A program made the translations under genes and the position numbers. Below, piece by piece: positions 18,440 through 28,085 of a stretch of DNA of 64,000 nt (its first letter is position 1; each line of letters begins with the position of its first letter). The notes under the pieces were generated by a model. That model made no database searches. It was not told where the DNA came from and was given only the letters and a program-made list of their open reading frames with translations. The DNA is from Candidatus Methylospira mobilis (GTDB lineage: Bacteria; Pseudomonadota; Gammaproteobacteria; Methylococcales; Methylococcaceae), in contig NZ_CP044205.1 of assembly GCF_009498235.1 (NCBI RefSeq), positions 1,297,716 through 1,361,715 on the forward strand, in the 5' to 3' direction.

Positions 18440-19633
18440 CAGGGCAATCGCGCTATCTACCCGGTTGACACAACTGATGACATAAAATATTTATCTTTGT
18501 CCAATAATCGCCAATGCTTCCAGATCCCCGTCCGTATTTTGCCGAACTAAACGATCCACGCCGTGAAACCAGAAACAAACTCCACAAACTCAGTGACATT
18601 TTGATGATTGTGGTGTGCGCAGTGCTGAGTGGAATTGAAGATTGGGTAGGCATGGAGGAATTCGCTACGCAAAAGGAGAGCTGGTATCGCGGATTTCTGG
18701 AGTTGCCGAATGGCATTCCCTCGCATGATACGATTAGTGACGTGATGGGCCGGATTGAGAGGAAAGCCTTTGCCGATGCCTTTATGCGCTGGGTTCAGGT
18801 GGCGCTGCCGAGCTTGTCGGGCGAGCAGATTTGCCTTGATGGCAAGACATTGCGCGGAAGTCGCGAAGGAGACAAGGCAGTTCACTTGGTGAGCGCCTAT
18901 GCCGCCAAGGCAAGACTGGTGTTGGCTCAACAAGCGGTGGCGAACAAATCAAATGAAATCAATGCGATTCACGATGTGTTATCCATGCTGGAGTGGGAAG
19001 GGGCCGTCGTCACAATAGACGCAATGGGTTGTCAAAAAAACTTTGCCCGCCAGATTGCCGAAGCGGGTGGTGATTATGTGTTGGCACTGAAGGACAAGCA
19101 TCCTACGCTCTGCGAAGATGTGCGATTATGGCTGGAGACGGAAACAACGAAGGCGGCGTTGCCCGTGCATGAGACGGTAGAGAAAGATCACGGTCGAATT
19201 GAGATACGGCGCTACAGCCTGAGCGGGAATATTGACTGGTTGGAGCAAAAGCAGGAATGGGCGGGGCTGGTAGCCGTCGGACGAGTGGAGTCAACGCGTA
19301 CGTGCGGAGGTAAAACGTCTACGGAATGCCGTTATTACTTGTGTTCGTTCAATGATTTATTACGCTTTGCCGGTATCACACGAGGACATTGGGGAATCGA
19401 GAATGGTCAGCATTGGGTACTGGACGTACAATTCGGCGAGGATGCCAACCGAGCGCGCAAGGATCACTCGGCGGAGAATCTGGCGTTGATTCGGCGTATG
19501 TCCATGAATGTGATTCGCCACAATGCGCCATCAAAAGACAGCTTGCGCCGTCGTAAACTTCGCGCATCGCTCAACGACGATTACCGTACCCGCTTGATCT
19601 TTGGGGAACAGAAAACATAGCGCGATTGCCCTG
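18440..19633 (+). mobile_element. intact ISAs1-family insertion sequence
   Basis: The 1194-bp element has perfect 16-bp terminal inverted repeats, CAGGGCAATCGCGCTA at the left and its reverse complement at 19618-19633. A 10-bp target duplication, CAGCACCACT, stands at 18430-18439 and 19634-19643, within the range known for this family. Perfect ends, duplication and an intact transposase indicate a recent insertion. Confidence 0.95.
18514..19620 (+). CDS. ISAs1-family transposase
   Basis: A full-length 368-residue DDE transposase. The N-terminal domain has the family signature (RRETRNKLHKLSDILMIVVC), and the catalytic domain includes ICLDGKTLRGS, VVTIDAMGCQKN and RGHWGIENGQHWVLDVQF. The stop codon TAG lies within the right inverted repeat. 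No disruption seen, so the element may be active. Confidence 0.95.
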   Translation: MLPDPRPYFAELNDPRRETRNKLHKLSDILMIVVCAVLSGIEDWVGMEEFATQKESWYRGFLELPNGIPSHDTISDVMGRIERKAFADAFMRWVQVALPSLSGEQICLDGKTLRGSREGDKAVHLVSAYAAKARLVLAQQAVANKSNEINAIHDVLSMLEWEGAVVTIDAMGCQKNFARQIAEAGGDYVLALKDKHPTLCEDVRLWLETETTKAALPVHETVEKDHGRIEIRRYSLSGNIDWLEQKQEWAGLVAVGRVESTRTCGGKTSTECRYYLCSFNDLLRFAGITRGHWGIENGQHWVLDVQFGEDANRARKDHSAENLALIRRMSMNVIRHNAPSKDSLRRRKLRASLNDDYRTRLIFGEQKT

Positions 19634-19643
19634 CAGCACCACT

Positions 19644-19702
19644 CAGGCACAAAAAAAACCGCTGCGATGCGGGTTTGCGGACTTTATGGCACTTGCTCGT
19701 AC
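19644..19702. repeat. left copy of the tRNA-Ser-flank direct repeat, second part (attachment site)
   Basis: Bases 19659-19702 match 25026-25069 exactly over 44 bp (CCGCTGCGATGCGGG...CTTGCTCGTAC). The right copy lies 7 bases beyond the CCA end of tRNA-Ser and includes the tRNA's terminator hairpin, so this is a duplicated chromosomal flank: the left boundary of the element that integrated there. Confidence 0.8.
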
Positions 19703-19905
19703 GAGAGAGTCATTAGAATGTAATGTTTTTTATATTTACATTCAACAACTTGATTATATACTAAAATATAGTTACCCCCATTGTTACCCCCAGTCATTAC
19801 GGTATGAGCTGAAACTCCGGCTATCCACTTCACCACATGTTGGCCGAAACACACCGCTTCTTCAGAAAGAATTGACACATGTAGCCGGTTGACTACAATT
19901 AAGCT

Positions 19906-20197
19906 ATGATCGAAATAAAAAAAACCGATGTCTACGCCCGCTGGCTAGATGATCTGCGCGACATTCGAGCGCGTGCGCGTGTCCAAGCAAGAGTTGAGCG
20001 TCTGGCTGCCGGTAATCCGGGAGATGTGAAGCCAGTTGGTGAAGGAGTTTTCGGAGTTGAAAATCGACTATGGCCCCGGTTACCGGGTGTATTTCACGCG
20101 CCGCAGTAATGAAGTCGTAATTCTGTTGGCTGGAGGCGATAAACGCACACAGGATGCCGATATTAAAACCGCACAAAACCTCGCTCGTAATTTGTAG
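19906..20197 (+). pseudogene. HigB/RelE-like toxin, one-base frameshift
   Basis: The first frame reads MIEIKKTDVYARWLDDLRDI...GDVKPVGEGV and the second SELKIDYGPGYRVYFTRRSN...AQNLARNL. Together they make a complete toxin of the phage-derived Gp49-like/HigB addiction family of about 96 residues. The join is at GTTTTCGG near 20050, where one T fewer in the run would restore the frame. It may be a true frameshift or a homopolymer sequencing error. The matching antitoxin follows after 9 bases and is intact. Confidence 0.8.
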
Positions 20198-20206
20198 GAA
20201 AACACA

Positions 20207-20497
20207 ATGAAAACCGTAACCACCCGCTACGATGTGGCAGAACACCTGAGAACCTCAGAGGAAATGGCTGCTTATCTTGATGCCTGCTTTGAAGAAGCAG
20301 ACGGCGATGCGGCTTTTATAGCCAAAGCGCTTGGTGATATTGCCCGTGCGCGCGGCATGGCTCAGATTGCCCGTGATACCGGCCTTTCGCGCGAAAGCCT
20401 GTACCGGTCACTGTCCGGCGAACGCAGTCCAAGTTTCGATACTATCCTCAAGGTAGCAAAAGCGTTGGGTATCAATTTACACGCTGAAGCAGCTTGA
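20207..20497 (+). CDS. HigA-type addiction-module antitoxin
   Basis: A 96-residue DNA-binding antitoxin of the type that pairs with the preceding toxin. The C-terminal helix-turn-helix is clear (MAQIARDTGLSRESLYRSLS, then GERSPSFDTILKVAKALGI). The N-terminal half (YDVAEHLRTSEEMAAYLDAC) is the putative toxin-binding part. It is expected to neutralise the toxin and repress the operon. Intact frame. It is preserved in an element that is otherwise decaying. Confidence 0.85.
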   Translation: MKTVTTRYDVAEHLRTSEEMAAYLDACFEEADGDAAFIAKALGDIARARGMAQIARDTGLSRESLYRSLSGERSPSFDTILKVAKALGINLHAEAA

Positions 20498-21555
20498 GCC
20501 TTTTGCCATGTTGTCTCCGCTGTTCAACATCAATCGTGCTCCTCTCAAAAAATCGGATGACAATGCTGTTAACCGGCGTGCAAAACTTTCCAGGTTCCTG
20601 GGGAAAAGGGCATTGAAAAGTTTCCACCCCAGGCTGTTCAATGACCGGCTTTCTGCCGGAGAATCCTGGAGTGATAAAGGTGAATCAAGTTGCCGAAATT
20701 CGGCGGTTGCATTTCGTCGAGAAAGCGACCGTCAGCGAACTGGCTAAACAGTTCGAGCTATCCCGTCCGACTATCCGTAAACATCTCAAAACGCTGGATG
20801 ACCCGGTTTATCCGTTGCGTAAGCTCCAACCCCACCCCAAGCTGGGCGCATTCCGTGATCAGCTTAAGAGCTGGCTGGAAACGGATGCCCGATTACCTGT
20901 GAAACGCCGCCGTACCGCGCAACGGTTGTTTGAATGCCTGCAGGCCGAAGGGTACGCCGGCGGTTATTGTGCGGTTCGACGCTATGTGAAAGCCTGGAAG
21001 CAGGCGCAATCCTCCTCGCCGCCGGTCACGCAAGCATTTGTGCCGCTGTATTTCCCGCCTGGCGAAACCTGTCAATTTGATTGGAGTCATGAAACAGTGG
21101 TGCTTGACGGCGTCGAACAAGTGGTGAAAGTCGCGCAGTTCCGCCTGACGTATAGCCGTCAAATGTTCGTGATCGCCTATCCGCGCGAGACGCAGGAGAT
21201 GGTGCTGGATGCGCATAATCAGGCGTTTGACTTCTTCGGCGGCGTGCCGAAACGCATGGTGTACGACAACCTGAAGACCGTTGTGGATGCCATTTTTTCC
21301 GGGAAGGATAGGCAATTTAACCGTCGTTTCCTGACACTCGCCAATCACTGCCTGTTTGAGCCAATTGCCTGCACGCCGGAATCGGGCTGGGAGAAAGGTC
21401 AGGTGGAAAAGCAGGTTTGTGACATCCGCAGTTGGCTGTTCACGCTGACGCCAAAGTTCGATGATTTTGCGGGCATGAACGCTTGGCTTACTGTAATGGT
21501 TTAATGAACCCGGACACTTCCAAAGGCAGAATTTATACTGTCAGCAGAGGTGAGC

Positions 21556-21873
21556 ATGAAGACAAACGAGACAAAATACAAGCGCCCCAAATACAGTCTG
21601 GAATTCAAGCAGGATGCCGCCAAGCTGGTTCTTGAAAAAGGCTACAGCCTGAACCAGGCTGCCGATCATTTGGGCATATCATTAAGTGCCCTGGGACGCT
21701 GGGTCCGGGCGGAACGCAAGCCTTCCGGCAATGAGTCTGCGACGAAAAAGCCAGGCTTGAATCTGGGGGATCACGATGAATTGATTCGTTTGCGTAAGGA
21801 AATTGAACAATTACGCATGGAGCGTGAAATCTTAAAAAAGGCCGCAGTCTTCTTTGCGAAAGAAGCCGAATAA
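21556..21873 (+). CDS. IS3-family transposase OrfA
   Basis: About 105 residues. The N-terminal helix-turn-helix (YSLEFKQDAAKLVLEKGYSL then NQAADHLGISLSALGRWVR) binds the terminal repeats, and the C-terminal leucine-zipper-like helix (LIRLRKEIEQLRMEREILKK) ends in AAVFFAKE, the usual OrfA tail before the programmed frameshift to OrfB. Complete. Confidence 0.9.
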   Translation: MKTNETKYKRPKYSLEFKQDAAKLVLEKGYSLNQAADHLGISLSALGRWVRAERKPSGNESATKKPGLNLGDHDELIRLRKEIEQLRMEREILKKAAVFFAKEAE

Positions 21874-21875
21874 AG

Positions 21876-22740
21876 TACGGGTTTATTCAGGCGCAACAGA
21901 AGACGTATCCAGTGACCGTGCTCTGCCGAGTGATGCAGGTGAGTAGCAGCGCATATTATGAGTGGTTAAAAGCCCCGCAGGACAGCGATAAGGATCAACA
22001 AGATCAAAAGCTTGCCGAAAATGCGAGGCAGATTTTCATCGACAATAAACAGTGCTTTGGTTCGCGTCGTTTAGCGGATCGATTGCAAAAACAAGGTCAT
22101 GCCGTTGGGCGTTTTAAAACGCGGCGCATCATGCGAGATTTAAAGTTGAAGGTTCGCTATCCCAGGCGAGTCAAGGTCACCACCGATAGTAACCATAACG
22201 AGGCTCTCACCCAACCGGTTCGATCGGCAATTCCAGGTTGCCAAGCCCAATCGAGTATGGACGACAGATATTACCTACGTGTGGACCCTGCAAGGCTGGC
22301 TTTATGTCGCGGTGGTCATCGATCTGTTTTCCCGGCAAGTCGTAGGCTGGGCGATTGATGATCACATGCGGACCTCGCTGTGCGTCAAGGCCTTGCAAAT
22401 GGCCTTCTGGCGCCGTAAGCCGCCACCCGGTCTGTTGCATCATCACTCGGATCGTGGCAGCCAGTATGCGAGCCGGGAATATCGCCGGCATTTAGAAGTG
22501 ATGAAGATGGAACAGAGTATGAGCCGTAAAGGGAACTGTTGGGACAACTCGCCGACCGAACGCTTTTTTCGCAGCTTGAAGCATGAGCAGCTCAACTACG
22601 AAAAATTCAAGACCCAAGAGGCCGCAAAACTGAGTGTGATCGATTATTTGGCTTTTTATAATGGCCGTCGTTCACACTCAATATTGGGTTATCAGACCCC
22701 TCTCGAATTCGAGCGGGAATTTTATCGAAACGCTGCCTGA
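21876..22740 (+). pseudogene. IS3-family transposase OrfB, frameshifted
   Basis: The first frame covers the HTH_21-like region (YPVTVLCRVMQVSSSAYYEW to RYPRRVKVTTDSNHNEALT). The second frame, from about 22220, gives the rve integrase core (FDRQFQVAKPNRVWTTDITY, VVIDLFSRQVVGWA, HHSDRGSQYAS, MSRKGNCWDNSPTERFF). The D-D-35-E residues are present, but a one-base shift near 22220 separates the parts, in addition to the normal orfA/orfB shift. Probably inactive. Confidence 0.85.
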
Positions 22741-23467
22741 ACAGGTGTCCGGTTTTTGTTGACCATTACATACCCAACGATGCAGGGAGCTGACGGCAAG
22801 AGCGCATCCTGAGCAAACCTCACGCACCATTGCGGATTGCTTTGCTGAAGAGCAACCCCTGCTGATGCCAGTCAAAGCCGTGTTTGATGGTTATGTGGAA
22901 CAGATGCGCCGCGTTAGCAGCCAATGCCTGATCCGTATTGAACGTAATCGCTACAGCGTCCCAGCGCAGTGGGCCAATCAAGCAGTATCCGTTCGTACCA
23001 CCGCGAATCGCATACGCATGGTGGCGGACGGTCAAATCATTGCCGACCACCCAAGGCACTTTGGGCGCGACCAGTTGATCTGCGATCCCTGGCATTATTT
23101 GCCGGTGTTAGAGAAAAAACCGGGGCGCTGCGTCATGGAGCGCCATTTGTGACGTGGGATTTGCCGGTCCCCATCAAGGTGGTGCGTGATCGCGCACTGA
23201 AACAGGATAAAGGCGACCGGGCCTTTGTCGAGCTGCTGTTGATGGCTGGAACCTTGGGCGATAACGGCTTGGATGCCTTGGAAGTGGCTTGCGACCTGAC
23301 CTTGCAAACCGGTATTGTCAGTTCGGCCATTGTCCTCAATGAAATGCGCCGGCTCACCGAAGCCGCACGTCCCGCCGCTTTGCCGGAAACGAGCGTGGCA
23401 ACACTGGCATTAACCGTCGAACCCATGGCCGACTGTAGTCGCTACGACAGCTTGCGGAGCGTCAATC

Positions 23468-24217
23468 ATGTCCATTGATCGCACGGTTCAACTGAAAGCT
23501 TTGCACCTATTTGGCATGGCTGCCGCATGGAACGAATGGCTGGCCGAATACGCCAGCCGGCAGAAGCCGGTCATGCCGGAAGTCTGGCTCGACAAGCTGA
23601 TTGCCGCCGAACAAACCGATCGGCAAGCCCGCAGCCTGAATGATCAGCTTAAGGCGGCCCGTTTTCCTATTCATCGCGATTTGTTGCGCTTTGATTGGAA
23701 CGAAACGCCTTTGGCGTAACAGCGCATTGAGCAATTAGCCTCAGGCCAATTCATGGCGCAAGCCTACAACCTGATCCTCATCGGCGGAACCGGCACCGGC
23801 AAAACTCACTTGGCTACCGCCATCGGCATCGCCGCCATCCATCAAGGTAAACGCATCCGTTTCTACAATGCCGTTGATCTGGTCAATCAGCTCGACAAGG
23901 AAAAACAGCAAGGTAAAACGGGTAACCTGGCCAGGCGACTCCAACTCATGGATGCCGTCATCCTTGATGAGCTGGGTTATTTACCTTTCCCTGCATCAGG
24001 CGGCGCCTTACTGTTCCATTTGATCAGTCATCTTTATGAGAAAACCTCGCTGATCATCACCACCAACCTCAGCTTTGGCGAATGGATACAGGTGTTTGAC
24101 GACGAGAAGATGACCACGGCGCTGCTGGACCGTATCACGCATCATTGCGACATCCTGGAAACCGGTAATGACTCCTACCGATTCAAGCAACGGAAAAAGG
24201 CCAATCTAAACCAATAA
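23468..24217 (+). pseudogene. istB: IS21 helper ATPase IstB with an in-frame stop
   Basis: The DnaA-like ATPase of IS21 is recognisable in one frame: N-terminal LKALHLFGMAAAWNEWLAEY, Walker [21 protein letters not shown], Walker [12 protein letters not shown] and C-terminal [24 protein letters not shown] at 23717 interrupts the frame just before [17 protein letters not shown]. Internal start at 23753 would give a truncated ATPase. It overlaps the end of istA as in active elements. Confidence 0.88.
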
Positions 24218-24281
24218 CCCTAAGCGCTAACTGGAAACTTTTCCACGCCCATTAGTGGAAACTTTTCGAAGCCGGTTGACA

Positions 24282-24915
24282 AGTCAGCGCGATTGGATCG
24301 GTTATAGCAGCGAAGTGGGATTTTTTTGGGGTTGGCAAAGCACCTTTCAATGCTCCAGTTGGGTCTGACTCTGCCCTTCCGTGAGCTACCGCCCAGCGGA
24401 ACGCTTGTCCGATGAACTGCTTTGTTCTGGCCGCAGTTTCCAAAGCACCGCGGTCAACGATACGACGCAGCGTCTTCAGTATGCCCGGCGCCTTAACCTC
24501 ATCGATAAGGGTATCTCCCAGCCACGGGAATACGTCGCGTGTGAAACATTCATCGATATGCCTGTAATGACTTGTAGACCAGCGAGACTTGTTCGAAGCG
24601 AGAAACTCCAGCGCTACCGCCTTAAACGTATTCTCGCCTCCAGATGCTTTTTCCGCTGCTCGTTTGGCACTGGGGTCCCCCTCCATCGGCCAGAAGCTTA
24701 CGAGCCGCATCGCGTTTATTCCTAGCATCTTTGAGACTGACTTCTGGGTATACCCCGAGCGAAAGAAGCTTTTCTTTACCGTTAACTCGAAATTTTAGCC
24801 GCCACCATTTAACTCCCGATGGCATAACCAATAAATACAGCCCTCCGCCATCAGACAATTTGAGTCGTTTGTCTTGGGCCGTCGTGTTTCGAATCTTGGC
24901 ATCAGTTAAGGGCAT
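24282..24915 (-). pseudogene. P4-type tyrosine integrase, N-terminal half only, frameshifted
   Basis: The start is at 24915 with the P4 integrase N-terminal domain (MPLTDAKIRNTTAQDKRLKL, then SDGGGLYLLVMPSGVKWWRL). The frame shifts within LLADGG to continue DPSAKRAAEKASGGENTF and the SAM-like core-binding domain (WLGDTLIDEVKAPGILKTLR). It ends at AAITDP where the IS21 begins, so the catalytic domain with R-H-R-Y is gone. Its position next to the right attachment repeat and tRNA-Ser marks it as the integrase of the lost island. Confidence 0.88.
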
Positions 24916-24968
24916 AGGGGTAACTCGCTTTTCAAGACCTTAGTTACCCCCAGACTTACCCCCAATAT

Positions 24969-25069
24969 AGCCGGATGTCAACGCACCTATGCGCACTCGC
25001 TAGCACTAACTAGACACAAAAAAACCCGCTGCGATGCGGGTTTGCGGACTTTATGGCACTTGCTCGTAC
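24969..25069. repeat. right copy of the tRNA-Ser-flank direct repeat (attachment site)
   Basis: About 100 bp corresponding to the split left copy, exact over the last 44 bp (25026-25069). It contains an AAACCCGC-TGCGAT-GCGGGTTT hairpin that, read on the minus strand, is a terminator with a T tract just after tRNA-Ser. The duplication of this flank dates from the integration event. Confidence 0.8.
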
Positions 25070-25076
25070 TAACCGG

Positions 25077-25167
25077 TGGCGGAGAGAGAGGGATTCGAAC
25101 CCTCGATACGCTATTAACGTATACACACTTTCCAGGCGTGCTCCTTAAACCGCTCGGACATCTCTCC
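25077..25167 (-). tRNA. tRNA-Ser (GGA)
   Basis: A 91-base tRNA with encoded CCA. The acceptor stem is GGAGAGA with TCTCTCC, the anticodon loop CTGGAAA gives anticodon GGA, and the long variable arm is typical of tRNA-Ser. The T loop GGTTCGAATCC is intact. Its 3' flank has served as an integration site. Confidence 0.97.
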
Positions 25168-25257
25168 AACTCAGCCTTATATTATAACAGGATAGACATG
25201 CAAGCGCTATTACTTTACATGGTTCGTGCAGAGCAATCGCATATAAAATGTCATGTA

Positions 25258-26345
25258 TTACTGGAGTGGAACTTTCTGGTGTTGCTGGCGACATCCACAG
25301 CAAGAAGCCCGAATGAAGAAGCGCAACATACAAAAACGAAACCTGCCCGGCCAGCCGCTGACGATAGAAGAGATCGAAACCTTGGAACAGCTCGCAAAAC
25401 ACCCTCACTATCCCGATTTTCGTCGGCGTGCGTTGGGATTGCCGGCGTTGAACGCGGGACGGAGTGTCGTCGATATTTGCGGATTTTTGCATGTCAGCAA
25501 TCAACCGATATACAACTGGGCCAAAGGTTGGCGAGAGAAAGGCATTGCCGGTATTCTGGGCGGACACAAGGCGGGCCAGCGGTGAAGTTAACCCAGGAAA
25601 TGCTGGATGTCGCCGCAAAAATAGCCTGCCAGGAACCGCTTACCTTGGCGAAGATTGCTGTTCGCATAGCGGAACGCTTTCCCGATGCGTCCAGCTTCAG
25701 TTTGGATCGTCTCGCGGTGGGGCTGAAAGCCGGAGGGCTTTCTTTCGAGCGGAATAGGCTGTCATTGAAAAAAAACGAGATGAAGCCCGGTTTCAGCAGG
25801 TGAAGGAAGCGATGGGGAAAACTCAGCGCGATGCTCACAATGGCAAGGTCGAGTTGTTTTATTTCGATGAAGCGGGATTTTCCTGTCTACCCTCTGTTCA
25901 ACGCAGTTGGTCGCCTTTGGGGAAGCCTCATTGCGCCGATGCGCGTGTCGGACATAAACGCGCAAACGTGATGGGCGCGCTGAATTATGCACAGGGAATC
26001 CTGTATTTTGATGTCTGTGACCATACTATCCGGCGTGAGCATGTCATCAACTTTCTTGATCGGCTGGCTGAATCTTCTGCACAGGAGTTGTGACTTTTGT
26101 GTGGATGGATAACGCTTCGATACATCACTCTATCGAGCAGGAAATCACCGACCGCTGGCTGGTTGATCACCGGCTCGTTCTTTTGTATCTGCCGCCCTAT
26201 AGCCCGGAACTGAATTTGATCGAAATACTTTGCGGAAGCATGCCAAATACCATTGGCGTAACTTCACTTCCTGGACACGGGATACGTTGATTCAGAATGT
26301 TCAGGTGCTTCTGAATGACTTCGGCACAATGTTCCACATAGGTTA
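25258..26345 (+). mobile_element. degenerate IS630-family element
   Basis: Likely ends are related in inverted orientation (GTGGAAC near both ends: TGGAGTGGAACTTTCTG at the left, and CTATGTGGAACATTGTG on the minus strand at the right). TA dinucleotides at 25256-25257 and 26346-26347 would be the IS630 target duplication. The transposase inside is broken. Confidence 0.7.
25314..26336 (+). pseudogene. IS630-family transposase with several frameshifts
   Basis: Pieces in different frames join into one transposase: the N-terminal helix-turn-helix (LTIEEIETLEQLAKHPHYPD and VVDICGFLHVSNQPIYNWAK), a linker (LTQEMLDVAAKIACQEPLTL), and the DDE domain with YFDEAGFSCLPSVQRSWSP, VWMDNASIHHS and LPPYSPELNLIE. 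Breaks occur near 25580, 25800, 26090 and 26230. The D-D-E residues remain, but no frame spans them. Inactive. Confidence 0.88.
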
Positions 26346-26582
26346 TACACGATCACTTATAGAAAATAGAATCCGGCGAGTATCGTGTCGATTTGATTGT
26401 CAATTACAAACAAACGACCGCGTCGATACGGAATCATTTTTCTATCATTCTTCACCACTCGATTCGAGCGGCAAAAGCTACCTCCGCTGCATAGAGCTGG
26501 CAGCGTATTATTGCTTCAGCACCTTCTTCTTCATTTTTTCCATATGGATACGGTCATAAAAACAAAGTGTTGCACGATCTTA

Positions 26583-27782
26583 TCACACAGTCAGCGTCAC
26601 GCGGGCAATCTTGAGCTTACCGACTTGAACGATGACAGGACCGCCCTTTTGCACTTTCAATCTGGGATCGGCGATTTTTTCGCCGTCGAAACGCACAGCG
26701 CCCTGTTTAATCAAGCGTATCGATTCCGACGTACTCGACGTCAATCCAAGATCCAGCAACAAATTAGCAATCGGATAGCCGCCTTCGGGTGTTTGCCGTA
26801 CTTGCTCGATGATATCTTCCGGCACCAGTCCTCGACTGAAACGCGCCTCGAAGTTTTCCAGCGCGGCTTTTGCCGCTGCCGCGCCATGAAAACGCGCAAC
26901 CAGCTCCTGCCCCAACCGGACTTTGACATCGCGCGGGTTGGCGCCTTCCTCGCACGCCTGTTTCCAACGGTTGATTTCTTCAATCGGGGTAAAACTCAGC
27001 AACTCCAGATAACGCCACATCAGCACATCTGATACAGACATGATCTTGCCGAACATTTCATCGCATGTTTCGGCGATGCCTATGTAGTTGCCCAGCGATT
27101 TCGACATTTTCTGGACACCGTCCAGCCCTTCCAGTAAAGGCAAGGTCATCACCACCTGCGGTGGCTGTCCATAAGCCTCCTGCAGTTGCCGCCCGACCAG
27201 CAGGTTGAATTTTTGATCGGTGCCGCCCAACTCCACATCCGCCTTGAGCACAACGGAATCGTATCCCTGTACCAGCGGATATAAAAACTCGTGTATCGCA
27301 ATCGCCTGACCGTTCTTGTAACGCTGGGTGAAATCTTCGCGCTCCAGCATGCGCGCCACCGTATGCTTGGCTGCAAGCTGGATAAACTCGGCTGGCGACA
27401 ACTGGTTCATCCAGCTCGAATTGAACATCACGCGCGTTTTTTCCGGATCGAGTATTCTGAAAATTTGCGTCTCGTAGGTTTTGGCATTCTCAAGTACTGC
27501 CTCTTGCGACAAGGGCTTACGCGTCACGCTTTTACCGGTAGGGTCACCGATCAAGCCGGTAAAATCACCGATCAGAAAAATGGTTTCATGCCCCAGGTCC
27601 TGAAACTGGCGGAGTTTGTTTAATAAAACCGTATGCCCCAGATGCAAATCCGGCGCGGTCGGGTCGAATCCGGCTTTTATGCGCAGGGGTCGCCCGCTTT
27701 GCAGTTTTTTTTCCAATTCGCCGACAGGCAAAATCTCCTGCACGCCTCGCTGCAACAGCGCAAGGGATGAATTTACAGACAT
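26583..27782 (-). CDS. tyrS: tyrosyl-tRNA synthetase
   Basis: A 399-residue class I synthetase that charges tRNA-Tyr. The HIGH-type motif appears as DLHLGH (about 46-51) in [28 protein letters not shown] (about 230) is the second signature. A C-terminal S4 RNA-binding domain begins [19 protein letters not shown]. The length and motifs fit the TyrZ-like type found in many beta- and gammaproteobacteria. Monocistronic; ends just before the IS630 debris. Confidence 0.96.
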   Translation of the reverse strand: MSVNSSLALLQRGVQEILPVGELEKKLQSGRPLRIKAGFDPTAPDLHLGHTVLLNKLRQFQDLGHETIFLIGDFTGLIGDPTGKSVTRKPLSQEAVLENAKTYETQIFRILDPEKTRVMFNSSWMNQLSPAEFIQLAAKHTVARMLEREDFTQRYKNGQAIAIHEFLYPLVQGYDSVVLKADVELGGTDQKFNLLVGRQLQEAYGQPPQVVMTLPLLEGLDGVQKMSKSLGNYIGIAETCDEMFGKIMSVSDVLMWRYLELLSFTPIEEINRWKQACEEGANPRDVKVRLGQELVARFHGAAAAKAALENFEARFSRGLVPEDIIEQVRQTPEGGYPIANLLLDLGLTSSTSESIRLIKQGAVRFDGEKIADPRLKVQKGGPVIVQVGKLKIARVTLTV

Positions 27783-28085
27783 TGAGCAAGAATCCGTGTG
27801 TTTGTAGGATTAAAGCTACATTCTATCATAAACTTAGTATTATTCGGAGTACGCTGGCACAGAGGAGGCGAGGAGAGGCTGTCGAGACACACGCAGAAGC
27901 CTGTCGGCCCTATACTTTTTGCTACTCCTCCGTAAACCTGCCCGCGCTGTGGCTCCGTGCCTGCATGTGAAGAAGTTATCGACTACGGCACCTGCATAAC
28001 CGATCTCGCCAACCTCACCCCCAACTCTTCAAACAACAAACTCGTTGGTACTGTATAAGCTTTGCCAAGTTTCTTCAGTTTTAAA
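27783..28085. other. intergenic region with no gene seen
   Basis: About 300 bases between the start of tyrS and the end of the FGE-like gene. It should hold the tyrS promoter. No conserved frame, tRNA or T-box-like element could be recognised. Confidence 0.5.

Larger units (their letters stand above)
21492..22770 (+). mobile_element. IS3-family insertion inside istA
   Basis: The 1279-bp element has terminal inverted repeats (TGTAATGGT...ACCCGGACAC at the left, GTGTCCGGT...ACCATTACA at the right) and a 3-bp target duplication TAC at 21489-21491 and 22771-22773, all typical of IS3. It contains orfA and a frameshifted orfB. Confidence 0.92.
20671..23478 (+). pseudogene. istA: IS21 transposase IstA, interrupted by an IS3 and frameshifted
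   Basis: The N-terminal part (to 21491) has the helix-turn-helix ATVSELAKQFELSRPTIRKHL and integrase-core pieces CQFDWSHETVVL and MVYDNLKTVV. It is cut within MNAWLT by the IS3 at 21492. Removing that element and one TAC duplicate rejoins the frame to QRCRELTARAHPEQ and DGYVEQMRRVSSQCLIRIER. A second lesion near 23120 shifts the frame from LPVLEKKPG to ALRHGAPF. The end overlaps istB. It cannot yield a working transposase. Confidence 0.9.
20567..24281 (+). mobile_element. decayed IS21-family element carrying an IS3 insertion
   Basis: The outer ends form an imperfect inverted repeat: TGTTAACCGGC at the left and GCCGGTTGACA at the right. Next to each end lie copies of the GAAAAGTTTCCAC subterminal motif, as expected for IS21. 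istA and istB lie between. No matching target duplication is seen at the ends (ACAATGC against AGTCAGC), suggesting rearrangement after insertion; the integrase remnant at the right edge loses its C-terminal half exactly here. Confidence 0.8.
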
